A stretch of 64,000 bases of DNA from Symsagittifera roscoffensis (taxonomy: Eukaryota; Xenacoelomorpha; Acoela; Convolutidae). The notes beneath the pieces were generated by a model, which saw only the letters and a program-made list of their open reading frames with translations, did no database searches and was not told where the DNA came from. Location: NCBI RefSeq assembly GCF_963678635.1, contig NC_087062.1:59935584-59999583 (forward strand). Direction: 5' to 3'. Of the stretch, positions 1 through 11,394 are shown piece after piece. Numbering within the stretch: the stretch's first letter is position 1; every line of letters starts with the position of its first letter. The position numbers were made by a program, and so were the translations under genes.

Positions 1-798
1 TCTGAGCCGTCTAGTAGACAAACTTTGAGCTGCCTATGGAAGCAAGGCCTACTAGACGAACTTTTCACTGAAGCGAAAGCTCTCCAAATTAGACATCCAA
101 AATAGAAGTCCGAAGTAACCGAGGAAGTTAAGCAATCCGATATACGAATGAGTACAAGCAAAACATCTGCCGCCATGGGCTGCCTCTCAGACAACAAAAC
201 AAAAGTAGAACTTCCCTAAACGAAGTCCATGAAGGAAACACAGTCCTTAGTATCCTGAAAGAAAAACACCCTCAAGCCAAAACAGCCATTACTAACTATA
301 CAACTGAAGTAAGTGAAGACCCATTGCCATACCACCCCTCTATATTTGAACAAATAAACGCCAAGACAGTTCGAAAATCAACCTTGAAAACACACGGAAG
401 CCATGGTCCCTCAGGTCTAGATGCATGCGAATGGAGAAGGATATTAACTCACTTTAACCAGACATCCATCGAGCTCTGCAAAACAATTGCTAAACTATCC
501 TATACAATAGCAAGTAAAGTTCTACCCATTGAAAACTTAACGGCGTAAAACTCGTGTCGCCTGAAACTTCTGGACAAAAATCCAGGGGTACGGCCCATTG
601 GTATAGGCAAACTTCCGAGAAGAATAAATGGCAAAACAACAACCCAATCTTTAAAATCAGATCTTAAAATCTCGGAAAAAATTTCCAACTCTGCTTAGGC
701 TAGAAGTGTGGAATCGAATATGCTATCCACAGCTTGAGGAACGAGTTTGAGAAACCGGAAACAGACGCCATACTACTTATTGATGCAGAAAATGCTTT
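1..798 (+). pseudogene. RT element copy A, truncated fragment
   Basis: Copy A matches bases 6487-7285 (copy B) as a direct repeat; by eye the two differ at several percent of positions. The readable part (about 240-700) encodes the region before the polymerase core of a non-LTR-like reverse transcriptase. It has a GPSGLDA-W-RR block near 400-440, then LDKNPGVRPIGIG near 570-612. I associate this arrangement with a large family of cnidarian, sponge and mollusc RT elements. Several stop codons break the frame. Similarity to copy B ends at about 798, inside the DAENAF motif, where minus-strand gypsy sequence begins. The first base of the window already lies inside the repeat, so the true 5' end is not visible. 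Confidence 0.7.
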
Positions 799-799
799 C

Positions 800-2594
800 A
801 GCATCTCCAAATCGCCTAGAAACTTGTCTATGTCTCATCTTCACGTTGCCTCCGTTTCTCGAAGCGCATCATTACTTGTGTCCTTGCACCCCTGAGCCAA
901 ATGATTTAACAAGATTTCAAAGATTTTCTCAGCAGTGTCCCGCTGGTATTTCGTTTTGGCCATCACCCCATTTAGGGCTGTCCCTTCCAAGTTGCTGGTA
1001 AGCGCACTGCATTCTTGTCTTTCTGACAAGTCCTCTTCTTCAAAATGCAGTTTCATTACCTCTATCCAGGTATCAATACAGCCATCAGATTCGTCTTTAT
1101 AGCATCTTGGTTTTTCTGAAAAACCCTTCTGGACTTTTCACTACGTTCATTGGTTCTACATAACCTCGTAAGAAATGTTTGCAAGGACCTGTTCAGAGGT
1201 TCAAAGGCTGTGGCCATTCTCCTATTCTGCTGCTCATTGAATTTCACCCTCGGCTCCCTACTGGGTTCTCCCGAGTTCGATTCCCCATTTTTTGATCCAC
1301 TCTTGCTGCTTAGTAGCCCGTCCAACCTATCCATGATAGCCTGTGTTCGCCTCTCCATCATCGCATCTATCTTCGTGTCAAGAGTCCCAAGAGTCTGCTC
1401 TTGTCAAATTCTCAACTTCTCCATGTCGTCACTCAATCGTAATTCTCTTTGCTTAGCCTCCCTAGTCAATCGCGACAAATTCTTTGCTAAGTGTTCATCC
1501 GTTCTCTTCTTCAAGCGTTTTTCGCTTCTGCGAGCTTCTTGTCTGTTGCGGTTAATCTCTTCCCGCAGACTTTCTCTCTCGACGTGGACTACCCTTTCCA
1601 GTTCACTCATTCTTATGGATATCTGTTCATTCTGTTCTCCTATACTGCCCACTATGTTGGTCAAGGCTTCTTCAATTGATGCTCCGTTTTCCACTAATGG
1701 CGTCACAGGTAGCGGTGTCACCCTGTCGATACCAGGTAGCTTGATGCTGGTCGAGATTCGGACTTTGATTATCCTCCTCGACGTCTTTTCACTATCCACC
1801 TCTGGATTCGCCGGTACGTTGCTTAGCCCTGTGTTACTACTCTCCCCAGTTCGCATTTCCGAGTTCGTCATATTCACAAAGAGTCCTGACTGGCCTGATC
1901 CGTTTGTGGTCTTGCTTATTGTCCTCACCACTCGAAATTGGTCCATGGTACCAGTCTCTCTATCGGTGTATGCGTCATTCTCCTGAGTCGAGCTATTGAG
2001 GCTGACTTGAGATCCAAAGTCATCTTGCCCGTCATCATCATCTTCTTCTTCCTGGGTTTCTGCTTCATCGCCTGTACCCGTTCTCATAGTAAATGGAAAG
2101 AAACTTCCTAAGGTGTTCTTCACTCTTTCTGAAAACGATGAGGACGCTGTCGGTTTTTCCGTCATGCCAACCATCATGGTGTTGTCTGTGGGTGATCTTG
2201 TAGTAGCCAAATTTTCAGTAGAGATGTCGGACAGTTCCGACATCTCTTCTCGGTCCAGGGTCCCGGTGGAAGTGGCAAAACCTTGGCCTTGTTCTACCGG
2301 AGTAGATTCACTCGCCAATCTTCTGTTTCCTCTCCCTTCTGGTCCATGTCCCTCCTAGTTCTCATCCATGGCAGGGTCCGACTGGACCTCTACCTCTAAC
2401 CTTGCCTTTTGTCCTTCTGATAAATTTTTACTCCTGGTTTCAACCATTATGCCTGAAACTTTCTTCCCTTTGTCGGTCCGGGTTCGTGTGATCCTTTCCA
2501 CAAAAGGGTCTCTCATTGCTTTTCTCTATTTCTCTGGTATGAACTTCTTGGAGCTATCACCTAGTTTATGTAACCTTGAGTTGTCTAGACTCAT
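800..2594 (-). pseudogene. gag: gypsy-1 gag pseudogene
   Basis: The frame starts at a minus-strand ATG at 2594 and stays in one register for about 1.2 kb, interrupted by in-frame stops at about 2528-2526, 2357-2355 and 1406-1404. Near 1060 it changes frame. The protein is hydrophilic, with acidic runs (residues encoded near 2040) and a probable coiled coil rich in E, R and K (about 1620-1400). It ends in a retrotransposon gag (capsid-type) segment at 1056-841. The longest intact piece is 2318-1404 (304 residues). No zinc knuckle or protease remains. The large plus-strand frame at 1150-1986 is its antisense shadow. Confidence 0.7.
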
Positions 2595-3310
2595 TTTAAA
2601 TTTATCATTTCTTACTGCCTACCCACTCAATTTGATTGCTAGTCTCCTTGTTTCACTTATATAGTGACCACGAATCCTTGTATGTTATCACAGTATAGCG
2701 TGTATACAATTTGTTCACAATAATCGATTGTAATTGTAGGATATGAAGCTAGCACAATCTGATGATACCAATATATTTAAAAGATAGTGTTGTCACTACC
2801 CAATCAAGCACAAATATAAATGAATTAAAACCAAAAATGAAGAAAAATAAGAATAATTTCAATGAAAAACGTATGTGTTTTCTAGTTTAGTCAGTCGCAA
2901 TGTGACAGTCGAACTTGTTTCAAAAGAAAAAACTTTCCCTGTTCGGTGCTCCACCAAACAGACAAAGCTTGAAGGCAGTAATTTTCTCAGGTGGGCGTCT
3001 ATTGCAACCACCGAGTCCTGTGTTACCTATCTGCCTTCGGATTGCCCGAGCTAGACCTACTAAAATCCTCAGGGCAATCACTTTCCTAAAAACGATTTGG
3101 ATTTCAATCCTTACAAAACAGTTACCAGCTGTTTATCAATTTAGACTTAGCGTACCGAATATCCGAGTTTAGACCTGTTTTGTTTTTGTCTGGTCTTTTA
3201 TAAAAGGCAAGTTACCAGAGCAGTCACTAGTTCCTAGCCTGTCTTTTAATAATCTAATATCTTTTTTCTTTTTTCTTCTCTTTTGTCTTTTTAAGTCTTG
3301 AAAAAATAAT
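2595..3310 (-). other. gypsy-1 leader, gag-proximal part
   Basis: This AT-rich stretch lies directly upstream of the gypsy-1 gag start on the minus strand. No protein similarity is recognisable in six frames. By position it is the untranslated leader between the minisatellite and gag. Confidence 0.45.
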
Positions 3311-3599
3311 ACCCCTCCGGATTGACAAAAACAGGACCCCTCCGCATTGGCAATAACAGGACCCCTCCGGATTGGCAAAATAGGACCCCTCCGGATTGGC
3401 AAAAATAGTACCCCTTCGGATCGGCAAAAACAATACCCCTCCGGATTGGAAAAAGTAAGACCCTTCCGGATTGGCAAAAATAGTACCCCTGCGGATTGGC
3501 GAAAACAGTACCTCTCCGGATTGGCAAAAGCATGACCCCTCCGGATTGGCAAAATTGGGACCCTTCTGGATTGGGACCCCTCCGGGTTTGTAAAAAAAG
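3311..3599 (-). repeat. 25-bp minisatellite in the gypsy-1 leader
   Basis: There are about 12 tandem units with a 25-bp period, starting at 3311, 3336, 3361 and so on, built on ACCCCTCCGGATTGGCAAAA plus a variable five bases. Units differ from each other at one to four positions; the last two are short or degenerate. The array lies 0.7-1.0 kb upstream of the gag start. All six frames through it stay fairly open because the unit lacks stops, which produces several spurious small ORFs. Confidence 0.9.
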
Positions 3600-5750
3600 C
3601 TTTTCAGAGACTTCAAAAGTTTTCACCATATACCCTACCGAATACGTTCTCCCATGCTATTATGCTGTTTGAACTAATTAGGAGGGGTGTATTTTCCTTC
3701 CCTATACACTTCCGGATTGAAGCTAAGCCTCTTATTTGACAATTCACCTTAACTGTGAAGGCTCTTATCACTAGCCTAGTTTCGTTTCGACTATGGTTTT
3801 CTGGTTCCCTTAGCCTTCCCTTTTTAACTAGAACAGCGTAAAATTGCCTTATTCAACCGTTGCTATCCTTTGGTAGGGGTGTAAGAGCTTTCCAAAAAAA
3901 AATTATAAAACGTGAAGGGTCTACCTTCCCGAATTAGTGAATTTGATAAAAACAATCTTAAAAAAATTTCACGCTTACTTTTTTAATAATTGATAATTCT
4001 ATGAGTGAGTTTACCTAATTTCTATTCTAGTGGTTTCAAGATCAACTGGATCTGTAAAGTAGTTCCAGAGTTATTAACCAAAACGTCTTTTTCCTAAAAT
4101 CAAAAAATTTTCTCTCTTATAGTTTCCGCCTAACTTTTTTTCGTAATTCTGCTCTTTTCGACCTAAAAATTATTGATCCCAGCTTAGAAGGCCTTTAATC
4201 TTCTAGTTCAATGCAAAAAAAAACGATCTAAAACGTTCCAGTTGAAAAAATTTGCCAAAAACAATGCTATTTGGACCCCTCCGGATTGATGAATCCACTA
4301 AATCAAACACGTTAAATTCGATTTCACTGTAACCCGGGAGGTTATCAGCAAACCGATTTAAAACCTTTCGATTTTAAGTAAACGTACCGAACAACAATTT
4401 CTACTGTCCTAACTCAAAAATTTCAAAAAGTTTTCTTAATTTGTAGCGTTTCGTTTCTTCAAAAATCAAGAAAATTCGGTTTTTGGTACCCAATTAGTTC
4501 CAACCACTTCTGAACTAAACTTCACCGGTTCTGCCTATAATACTACCACAGTTACGATGTAACTTACTAATTTAGCGCTTTTTTGCGCTTCAAAAAATAT
4601 CGATATCTCAAAAAAAATCGCGATTTGTGGGGGGGGATCAAAATATCGTTATTTTGACCCTAAAAACCGGTCTGCTTAGTGTATCTTTCATTGAAAAACG
4701 ATATAAGAAAATTAATATAGGCTCTATAAATAAAAATACTAGTAATACTATACCCCTCCGGGTTTGCTCAATCTCCGAACTAAGGTGCTTAACTCAGAAA
4801 CTCGCAGCTCGGTGAAGGGTCAGTACAGTGCAGTCACTGTCGAGCCCCCCACAGAGTAATATCTTACATTTTTGTACGAAAAGGGATACAAAACTTTTAT
4901 TGATATACAGCAGTCGAATGTTGTTGTCCTTGAGCCCCTTCTTGTCGATCCTTGAACTGCTTGCCGGATCTGTTTTCTTCTCCAATCCCGAGACCCTTCC
5001 GGATTGAGCGCAAATTAGCATTAACGTGCTAAAATACTCAAATAACCCTACAGTACAAGCAGCACAAACGGACCACAAAATGATCGTAACAATCCTGACT
5101 GATATAAATGCCTGTAATAACAAAATATCTAACAACAACAAACGGCAGGGTCGGATCACATCTCGTCTGGGGGGATGATTTCTACTGATTTTATACTTTT
5201 TTTTTTTACTGTTTTTGGTTTTTTCGGTTATTTTTTTTATGTTTTTTGTTTTTCTTAGGTACTATACTACTTTATGTTTGGTTTCGTGTATATTTTTAAG
5301 TGTTTTTGATCAAAAAACTCTCAGGGAACGACGGGACGGCCAATCCGCCCACCCTTCCTGGAACGTGAAATTTCGGTAGTAACTAGGTTAAAAAACTATT
5401 CACGGGAATCCAGAAGGCTTCCGCGTTCCTAACTACCCTTCCGGTTTGGCGGTTAGGGCCTTATTAAGGGCGTTATCATGAGCATCTACTCGGCGCGGAG
5501 TGCTCGTTAACGGTTCTGCCGGTCATGATGTTAAAAAGAAAAACACCCAGGAGCGCCATAAAAACATCTATGTAACATTCGCCCGGAAGTAAATATCGAC
5601 GGAAAAAAATCTTAATTCTGAAACGACTGGATAGCGTCTAAACACAGCTCTACATGCTTTTCACAGTCACTGCCAAAGCCAGTTCTTTTGGTGGTTTTCC
5701 TGGCATCGGGTCGACAAAAACGTTACTGCCTCTGACTTCGGGAAAAACAC
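3600..5750 (-). other. gypsy-1 leader, distal part with scattered CCGGATTG motifs
   Basis: No coding region is recognised here. The core of the 25-bp unit (ACCCCTCCGGATTG or one- to two-base variants) recurs singly near 3702, 4274, 4750, 4992 and 5440, all in the same orientation. An A/T-homopolymer-rich stretch at 5190-5300 matches in character the A-rich leader part of gypsy-2 at 32640-32730. The TTACATAG...GGTGTTTTT segment near 5545-5575 matches 32403-32441 in reverse orientation. Confidence 0.5.
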
Positions 5751-6486
5751 TCAAAATAACTTAATTATATGCAAGAATAGTGAGCTCATGGCTGGGTCTC
5801 AGTATCCCCACACCACGAGCCACGAGGTCACTCCTAAAAACAGGGCTACTACTAGTTATTATATTACTATTGTTTTTGCTCAGTAGATATAAATCATCAT
5901 CTCCATCGAAAATGGATCAACCCTTTCCCTCACTCCTAGCTTCTCATTCTCTGAAAATGAATCGGTATGTCAATTAAATTCAACTCAGGATATGAACAGG
6001 AAGCTAAAAGTTTAAATAAAACAGTTTGAGTTTTAGGCCCGAGACCCCTCCGGATTCTGAATACCGGGGAAGTAACGTCTTTATTTCTTTTAGGAAGGCT
6101 GGACACGTCGTCCCAACACCCTTCCTCGTTCGTGTGAATTGCTCGGTAACAATTTTAGCGGCACAATCATTACAACTCGGAGCGGTTCCTGACAATTTCC
6201 AATTCTATCTCTCGTTATTTCTTTGTAGTTGTTTCCGCTGCAACTATTGTTGTTCTGTTTTTCCTCTATTTTTTCCCCAAAATGGCCGTTTCAGCATTTC
6301 TCAGAAATGTGACGTCACAATCGAAACTTTAAAAATTCAAAACACCAGAATGTCCTGATTTTCACGGTTTGTTCAGTCGTTCAAATAACGTTGCTAATTC
6401 GTTAAAACCATTAATTTTCCAGGTCACATGTTCTTTTCTGGTCGATAAAAATTGCAATACGAAACAAACGGATCCAATTCCAAAAC
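5751..6486 (-). other. gypsy-1 LTR-like region
   Basis: By position this is the 5' LTR of the minus-strand gypsy-1. Short blocks match the region upstream of the gypsy-2 leader: a GGTTGATCCAT block near 5915 matches 32118-32128, and a weaker match surrounds the CAGAA/CAGCAGG stretch at 31720-31760. One more copy of the CCCCTCCGGATT motif is at about 6045. The second LTR was not found, so exact limits and target-site duplications cannot be given. Confidence 0.4.
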
Positions 6487-7212
6487 TCTGAGCCGTCTAG
6501 TAGACAAACTCTGAGCTGCCTATCGAAGCAAGGCCTACTAGACGAACTTTTCACTGAAGCAAAAACTCTCCAAATTAGACATCCAAAATAGAAGTCCGAA
6601 GTAACCGAGGAAGTTAAGCAATCCGATAAACTAATGAGTACAAGCAAAATATCTGCCGCCATCGGCTGCCTCTCAGACAACAAAACAAAAGCAGAACTTC
6701 CCTAAACGAAGTCCATGAAGGAAAAACAGTCCTTAGTATCCTGAAAGAAAAACACCCTCAAGCCAAAACAGCGATTACTAACTATACAACTGAAGTAAGT
6801 GAAGACCCATTGCCATACCACCCCTCTATATTTGAACAAATAAACGCCAAGACAGTTCAAAAATCAACCCTGAAGACGCACGGAAGCCACGGTCCCTCAT
6901 GTCTAGATGCGTGCAAATAGAGAAGGATATTAACTCACTTTAACCAGACATCCATCGAGCTCTGCAAACAATTGCTAAACTATCCTATACAATAGTAAGT
7001 AAAGTTCTCCCCCATGAAAACCTAACGGCGTAAAACTCGTGTCGCCTGAAACTTCTGAACAAAAATCCAGGAGTACGGCCTAACGGCGAATTTCTGAGAA
7101 GAGTAAATGGCAAAACAATCACCCAATCTTTAAAATTAGACCTTAAAATCTCGGAAAAAATTTCCAACTCTGCTTAGGCTAGAAGTGAGGAATCGAATAT
7201 GCTATCCACAGC

Positions 7213-7749
7213 TTGAGGAACGAGTTTGAGAAATCGGAAACAGACGCCATACTACTTATTGATGCAGAAAATGCTTTCAAATTGCTCACTAGAGAACTTG
7301 CTCAAGAAAATGTAGAAATCGTTTGTCCGCCACTACATCATGCGCTGGCCAACTCATATAAACATGCCTCAAATCTATATGTCAATAACACGGTTTGGAC
7401 ATCTACCGAGGGCACAACGCAAGGTGATCCCCTCGCAATGGCTATGTACGGAATTGGGATAATCCCACTGATTGAGCACCTGCAAAAACCAAATGTCAGC
7501 CAAAAATGGTGTGCAGATGATGGAAGCGCTGCAGGTGATCTTAAGAGTTTCTGCGCACTACTGGACAACCTGGATGTGCACGGAAAAGCTTCAGCATACA
7601 ATGTAAAGCCTTTTAAGTGTCAATTCATATTAAAGGAAAACCGTCGTGACAGTGTCATAAAAGTATTTGAAGGCACAAATAATACATATGTAGATGGTTT
7701 CAGAGTCCTTGGATCGGTTATAGGAACACCATCAGCTTGCGATAAATAG
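7213..7749 (+). pseudogene. reverse transcriptase core fragment of copy B
   Basis: This 178-residue open frame holds the RT palm. Motif A is LLIDAENAF (near residue 18), motif B is TTQGDPLAMAMY (near 73) and motif C is CADD (near 100), where the usual aromatic before ADD is replaced by cysteine. Codons upstream of the methionine continue the same domain, so this methionine is probably not the real start. The frame ends at TAG 7747-7749, inside the thumb-side region. The family's next segment is still readable, with interruptions, up to about 8010. Confidence 0.75.
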
Positions 7750-8002
7750 ATGGAAAGCGAATTTGAAAAAACAGCTGCCCTAACTAAAAAGCTTTCCAAA
7801 ATAGCTAAACCTCACCACAAAAAGCGTACTCCTGCTACACAAAAGGATTTCAAAATAAATTAAGCTCTCTAACCAGAACAACTTCGGAAGCATTCAAGAA
7901 AATGAATGAAATTGAGAAAAACCTAAGACAGCAGCAACTTCCTAGTATTACTGGTAAAAACCATATAACGAATGAATATCGCAACCTTTTTGCACTACGG
8001 GA

Positions 8003-8905
8003 GTGTTAATTCTTCTCAGTAACACGGATTTTTCCAGAAATTATGAGTGGTCACAACCCATTTGTGAGCCGTTGGAAAACAGTGATCCAGAAATAGGTGT
8101 AACGGAACAATCTCTGATAAATAGAAACATCAAAACTGAGAGACAGACACATAAAGGAGCATCGATTTGGCTAGCGTGCTACCCTTAAGAAAATACAGTT
8201 TTTCCATACACAAATCAGAGTTTAAAGATGGATTACATCTGAGATATGGATGGGAATCACCAAATACCCCACATAGATGCCCATGTGGACAACCGTTCAC
8301 ACTGACCCACTCTCTACACTGTCCCAAAGGTGGATACACTCACCTAAGACATAATGAAATTCGCGATACCTTTGCGACACTCCTGGACGAAATATGCCAA
8401 GATGTTGAAATAGAGCCGAAACGTGAATCGTTGGAAGGTGAAAGATTTCACAACAAAACAACCACTACTGACGCTCGACATGACATCAAGGCAAACGGAC
8501 TCTGGGGAGGCCGATTCAGCAGAACCTTTTTCGATGTAAAAATTTTCAACCCCCATGCTAAATCCTGCCCTAAAACTATATCTGACGCCTACAAATAACT
8601 GAGAGTGTCAATACATCAAAATACTAACAAAGAATTCTTGATGTGGAACACAGCAGCCTTCTTCCACTAATTTTTGCGTGTACCGGAGGAAGAGTACCAG
8701 GCTCTACAAAAACTATCCAGAAACTAGCAGAAAAGATAAGTGAAAAACGGAACGAATCATACTCGGACACCATAAATTTTATAAGAACAAAAATAAGTTT
8801 TGCATTTTTGAGGAGTGCAGTCCTGTGCCTTAGGTGGTGCAAAAATCCTATAAGTTCATCCAACCTAGACATTTTTTATCTATGCTATAATCGAGGAGGC
8901 TAGTT
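8003..8905 (+). pseudogene. C-terminal part of the RT element (zinc-finger and nuclease-like region)
   Basis: The longest frame is 8167-8598 (143 residues). It carries SLHCPKGG preceded by a CPCG pair about 20 residues earlier, a possible zinc-binding module, then LRHNEIRD, EIEPKRESL, TDARHDIKA and FFDVKIFNP. In my recollection these blocks are conserved, in this order, in the C-terminal part of this RT family. The D...FFDVK pattern resembles a restriction-like nuclease core, but that is inference. After 8598 a different frame continues with ACTGGRVPG, SFAFLRSAV and CLRWC up to about 8860, which belongs to the same protein. Confidence 0.7.
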
Positions 8906-9640
8906 TTTAATTGACAATTCGCTGGATGCAAAAATATTGACTTGATTTATTCATAAAATTTTGCCGATGTATTCATATAGCGTTGGTACAGCCCTATTCA
9001 ACCTGTGAACGTACCGTCGCATGACGGAAGGCTCCATTTTAGATGATTTTTTTGGTTAGAAAATTCTGGTTGTTTTCACATCGTTTATGTACGTTACCGA
9101 ATCAAGTTCGAAACTCCTTTTCCCCCCACTTTCTCACTTGTGCCATTCCCGTTGGGTCCTCATAATCTAACGCAGTACTAGTACTTGCCATTTTTAATTA
9201 CGCATACACGGTCCCAATATTTAATTCGCCACTGATTAAAACTGAGCCCATAAATTTTTTTATCAGTAGGCGAAATCCACTCAACTTTTGATTCTTCTAT
9301 TGTCCCCTTTCCCCATGAAAGTTTTCGATAATTTTTCTTTGAAACTATCTGTAGACTCTATGTAGTCTCTGATAGTCAAAGATGCTATCCACTTTATCCC
9401 GAGGTATAGTAATATCCGCGTTTCAAAAGCCTGGTATTTTAATGTTTTGTGTATCCCATAATTTTCCACTCTCTGATTCACTCAGTGGGTAGAAAATAGG
9501 AATAAGCTTGGAATAATTATGCAGATAGGTTGCATCATGCCACAAGCTGCTTTACATACATGAAATACTTTAGCCTTACTTTTGATGCCACCGGTTTAAA
9601 CAATAGTTCCCCGCTTTTAAGCATTTCTGGTTTCCCTTTT
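8906..9640 (-). other. unrecognised degenerate sequence between elements
   Basis: This AT-rich stretch has only short frames. On the minus strand a few stretches (around 9290-9080) read as a degraded hydrophilic protein and could be the distal pol of gypsy-3. I could not match them to a named domain. Confidence 0.3.
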
Positions 9641-10250
9641 GTTGAGAAAAGGCCGAAAAGTTTTGGTACAAAACGCTACATGAAATTTGAAAGGCCAGAA
9701 GTTAAATCAATGTTGGAAAAGAACATTACCATCCAATGAGTCGATGACATCACTTATCCTTGGTAGGAGCCAGCTTGTCTTTTCGATCTGATTTTTCAAT
9801 CCTCTGTAATCAACTACTTATTTTTGGGACCCGTCTTTTTTCAACAAGTATGGATGGGGCTGGCCAATTCGAGTGAGTTGGTTCAGCTAGATTGCCTTTT
9901 TTTAAATCCCTCACGATCTTTTTCATGGTTTTTCGCTTTTCAAAACTCAAATTTTCCTATGCCCGCCGAAATAGTTTTGCATCAGCGTTTAATTTTGTTT
10001 TATGTCTGATTTTGTCCGAAAACCTTAAGTTCGTTGAGCTGCGTGAGAAGACCCGGTTATGTTTATCAAACATTATCCGTACTTTTTTGTCTTTTCCTCC
10101 AATAAAAATTGTGCACCGTTCAGAGTAGTGTGTTTGTCCAATTCAAAAAGCTCCTGATGCTGCGGTCGTTTTTTGCTACTGAAAAATCCGTTTACTTGAA
10201 TCTGATTTGCATGTTCAGTACCTTCAGCTACCAATAGTCCGGTTTTTCTT
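9640..10250 (-). pseudogene. pol: gypsy-3 reverse transcriptase fragment
   Basis: On the minus strand, a frame interrupted by stops and at least one frameshift gives the N-terminal half of a Ty3/gypsy RT. The order is FSRSSTNLRFSDKIRHK, then EKRKTMKKIVRDLKKGNL, then EPTHSNWPAPSI, a KKDG turn, VVDYRGL, LLPRISDVIDSLDGN. This is the standard region running from the linker after protease to just before motif A. The catalytic YxDD part was not found downstream. The fragment follows the retropepsin at 10882-10337 in element order. Confidence 0.65.
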
Positions 10251-10336
10251 CGAATTCCTGTATGCCTTCATTTAAACCTTCTGTTCTACTGAAGACGGTA
10301 CCGTTTTCATCCTTGATGACAATTTCTACTAGGTTA

Positions 10337-10882
10337 TCATGTCTGCTGGGGATTCTTGCATTCCCCTCTGCTATTGCAAAGGTGCGGAGACCGGTCGTTA
10401 ATTGTGCTGATATAGATAGCGTTGTCCGATGTTTCGTACTGTATAGCAACTTTTTCGCCAATATTTAGAATGAGTTCTTGATCTATTTTGAAGTCCCAAC
10501 CAAAAAGACAGGGTAAGCAGTTATCCGCCGTTATTAAAAACTCTTGGACGAAATCTCCGGATTTTGGTTTCATTTGAATTTTGATGTCGACACTGCCAAC
10601 TATTTTCAACGCCGAATTGTTAACAGCTAACACTATAATATTGAAAGCCTTCATGCTTCCCGGCTTTCCAAGTTGTTCATACGTGTCAAAACTTATGAGC
10701 AAAATGCTGCTCCCACTGTCCAGCAGTCCTCTTACCGATTTCCCGTTCAATAACAACTCCACATTGAAACATTTTGTTTTGTTAGTGAAGCACACCCTGA
10801 TTACGTTGGTTTGTTCCTCTTCCTCAATTTTAATTACGGCTTCCAGGTGAAGTGCCCGCTCTAAAGAAATTGCGATGTTCAT
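10337..10882 (-). pseudogene. gypsy-3 retropepsin-like protease fragment
   Basis: The frame encodes 181 residues. The active-site loop reads LLDSGSS (near residue 55), the DSG variant of the usual DTG triad, and is followed by LLIS. About 80 residues later CLFGWDF corresponds to the hydrophobic-hydrophobic-G-x-D/N flap-side motif. The N-terminal part (SLERALHLE...EEEEQTN) resembles the end of gag in this lineage. No CCHC zinc knuckle lies between gag and protease. The frame ends before RT, so the polyprotein is broken. Confidence 0.65.
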
Positions 10883-10899
10883 GTCCTTGTCCCCAATTG

Positions 10900-11320
10900 T
10901 CTAGCGGAGTTTAATCCCATTTGATTGTCGTGGATCCCTTCGAGAAAACCTCGAAACACTAAGCGATCCCGCATGTCCTGGGACACGTCTGGGTACGCCT
11001 TTAGCGCCAATAGCTGTCAATCCCCCAGAAAACCTGTTAATTTTTCTCCTGCCTGCTGCACGCGACTTGCTAGCCGTTCGCGGAAGACCACCGTTTTTTC
11101 ACTGTAATGTCTTCGAAAAGCTTTAATCGGCTTATCATTGCTATTTCTGGTTGCCTGTGGGTGGGTACGGTAAGACTCGGTTGCAGATTTCTGCAACCTT
11201 AAAGCGAAATAATGCGGCCTTTCATCAGTTTCGGTTTCACTTACAGTACAATCCCAGTTTTGCAATTCTGCTATTAGCTCAAAGTGTTGACTAGCTTTCA
11301 AAGTCGTTAGAACCGGTGAA
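10900..11320 (-). pseudogene. gag: gypsy-3 gag fragment
   Basis: Frame 11301-11017 (94 residues) and its continuation after one stop give a retrotransposon gag capsid-type segment: ERPHYFALRL, KAFRRHY, ERLASRVQQAGEKLTGFLGD, then ALKAYPD, MRDRLVFRGFLEG. Plus-strand stubs of the same gag occur at 29362, 30712 and their duplicates. It sits between the LTR (11395) and the retropepsin, in the normal element order. Confidence 0.7.
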
Positions 11321-11394
11321 GACCTCCGGCAATTACGTCTTGGATACCGGACTTCCCGTTGCCATACTTAATCACCAGCTTATCAAGTTATCCC

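Larger units (their letters stand above)
799..6486 (-). mobile_element. Ty3/gypsy remnant gypsy-1 (gag, leader, LTR-like end)
   Basis: Read on the minus strand, this block gives an LTR-like region (about 6480-5750), a leader (5750-2595) and a gag frame (2594-about 800). It stops abruptly inside gag, so protease and polymerase are absent. The gag resembles the gypsy-2 gag at 41422: both have an MV-TRS block near the N-terminus and a shared LEGTAL...RDTA-KIFEILLN block near the C-terminal end. The leader also shares short stretches with the gypsy-2 leader, for example a TTACATAG...TTTTTATGGCGCTC match around 5545-5575. The block lies exactly between copies A and B of the RT element. Confidence 0.65.
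6487..8905 (+). mobile_element. RT element copy B (non-LTR-like)
   Basis: The start aligns with base 1 of the window. Translated segments follow the order of a known but loosely classified animal RT family: GPS-LDA block, polymerase core (IDAENAF, TTQGDPLAM, CADD), linker, CPCG zinc-finger-like block, SLHCPKGG, LRHNEIRD, EIEPKRE, FFDVKIFNP, then a final STGG-like block. Frameshifts and stops separate the segments. The 3' end is put near 8905, where recognisable protein ends; no poly-A tail or target-site duplication was identified. Confidence 0.75.

Noticed and set aside
1150-1986. Plus-strand 278-codon frame
   Set aside because: Antisense to the gypsy-1 gag; leucine/serine-rich composition typical of a shadow frame.
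3169-3629. Overlapping minus-strand frames of 112-127 codons rich in ANPEG and RRG repeats
   Set aside because: They are translations of the 25-bp minisatellite in three registers.
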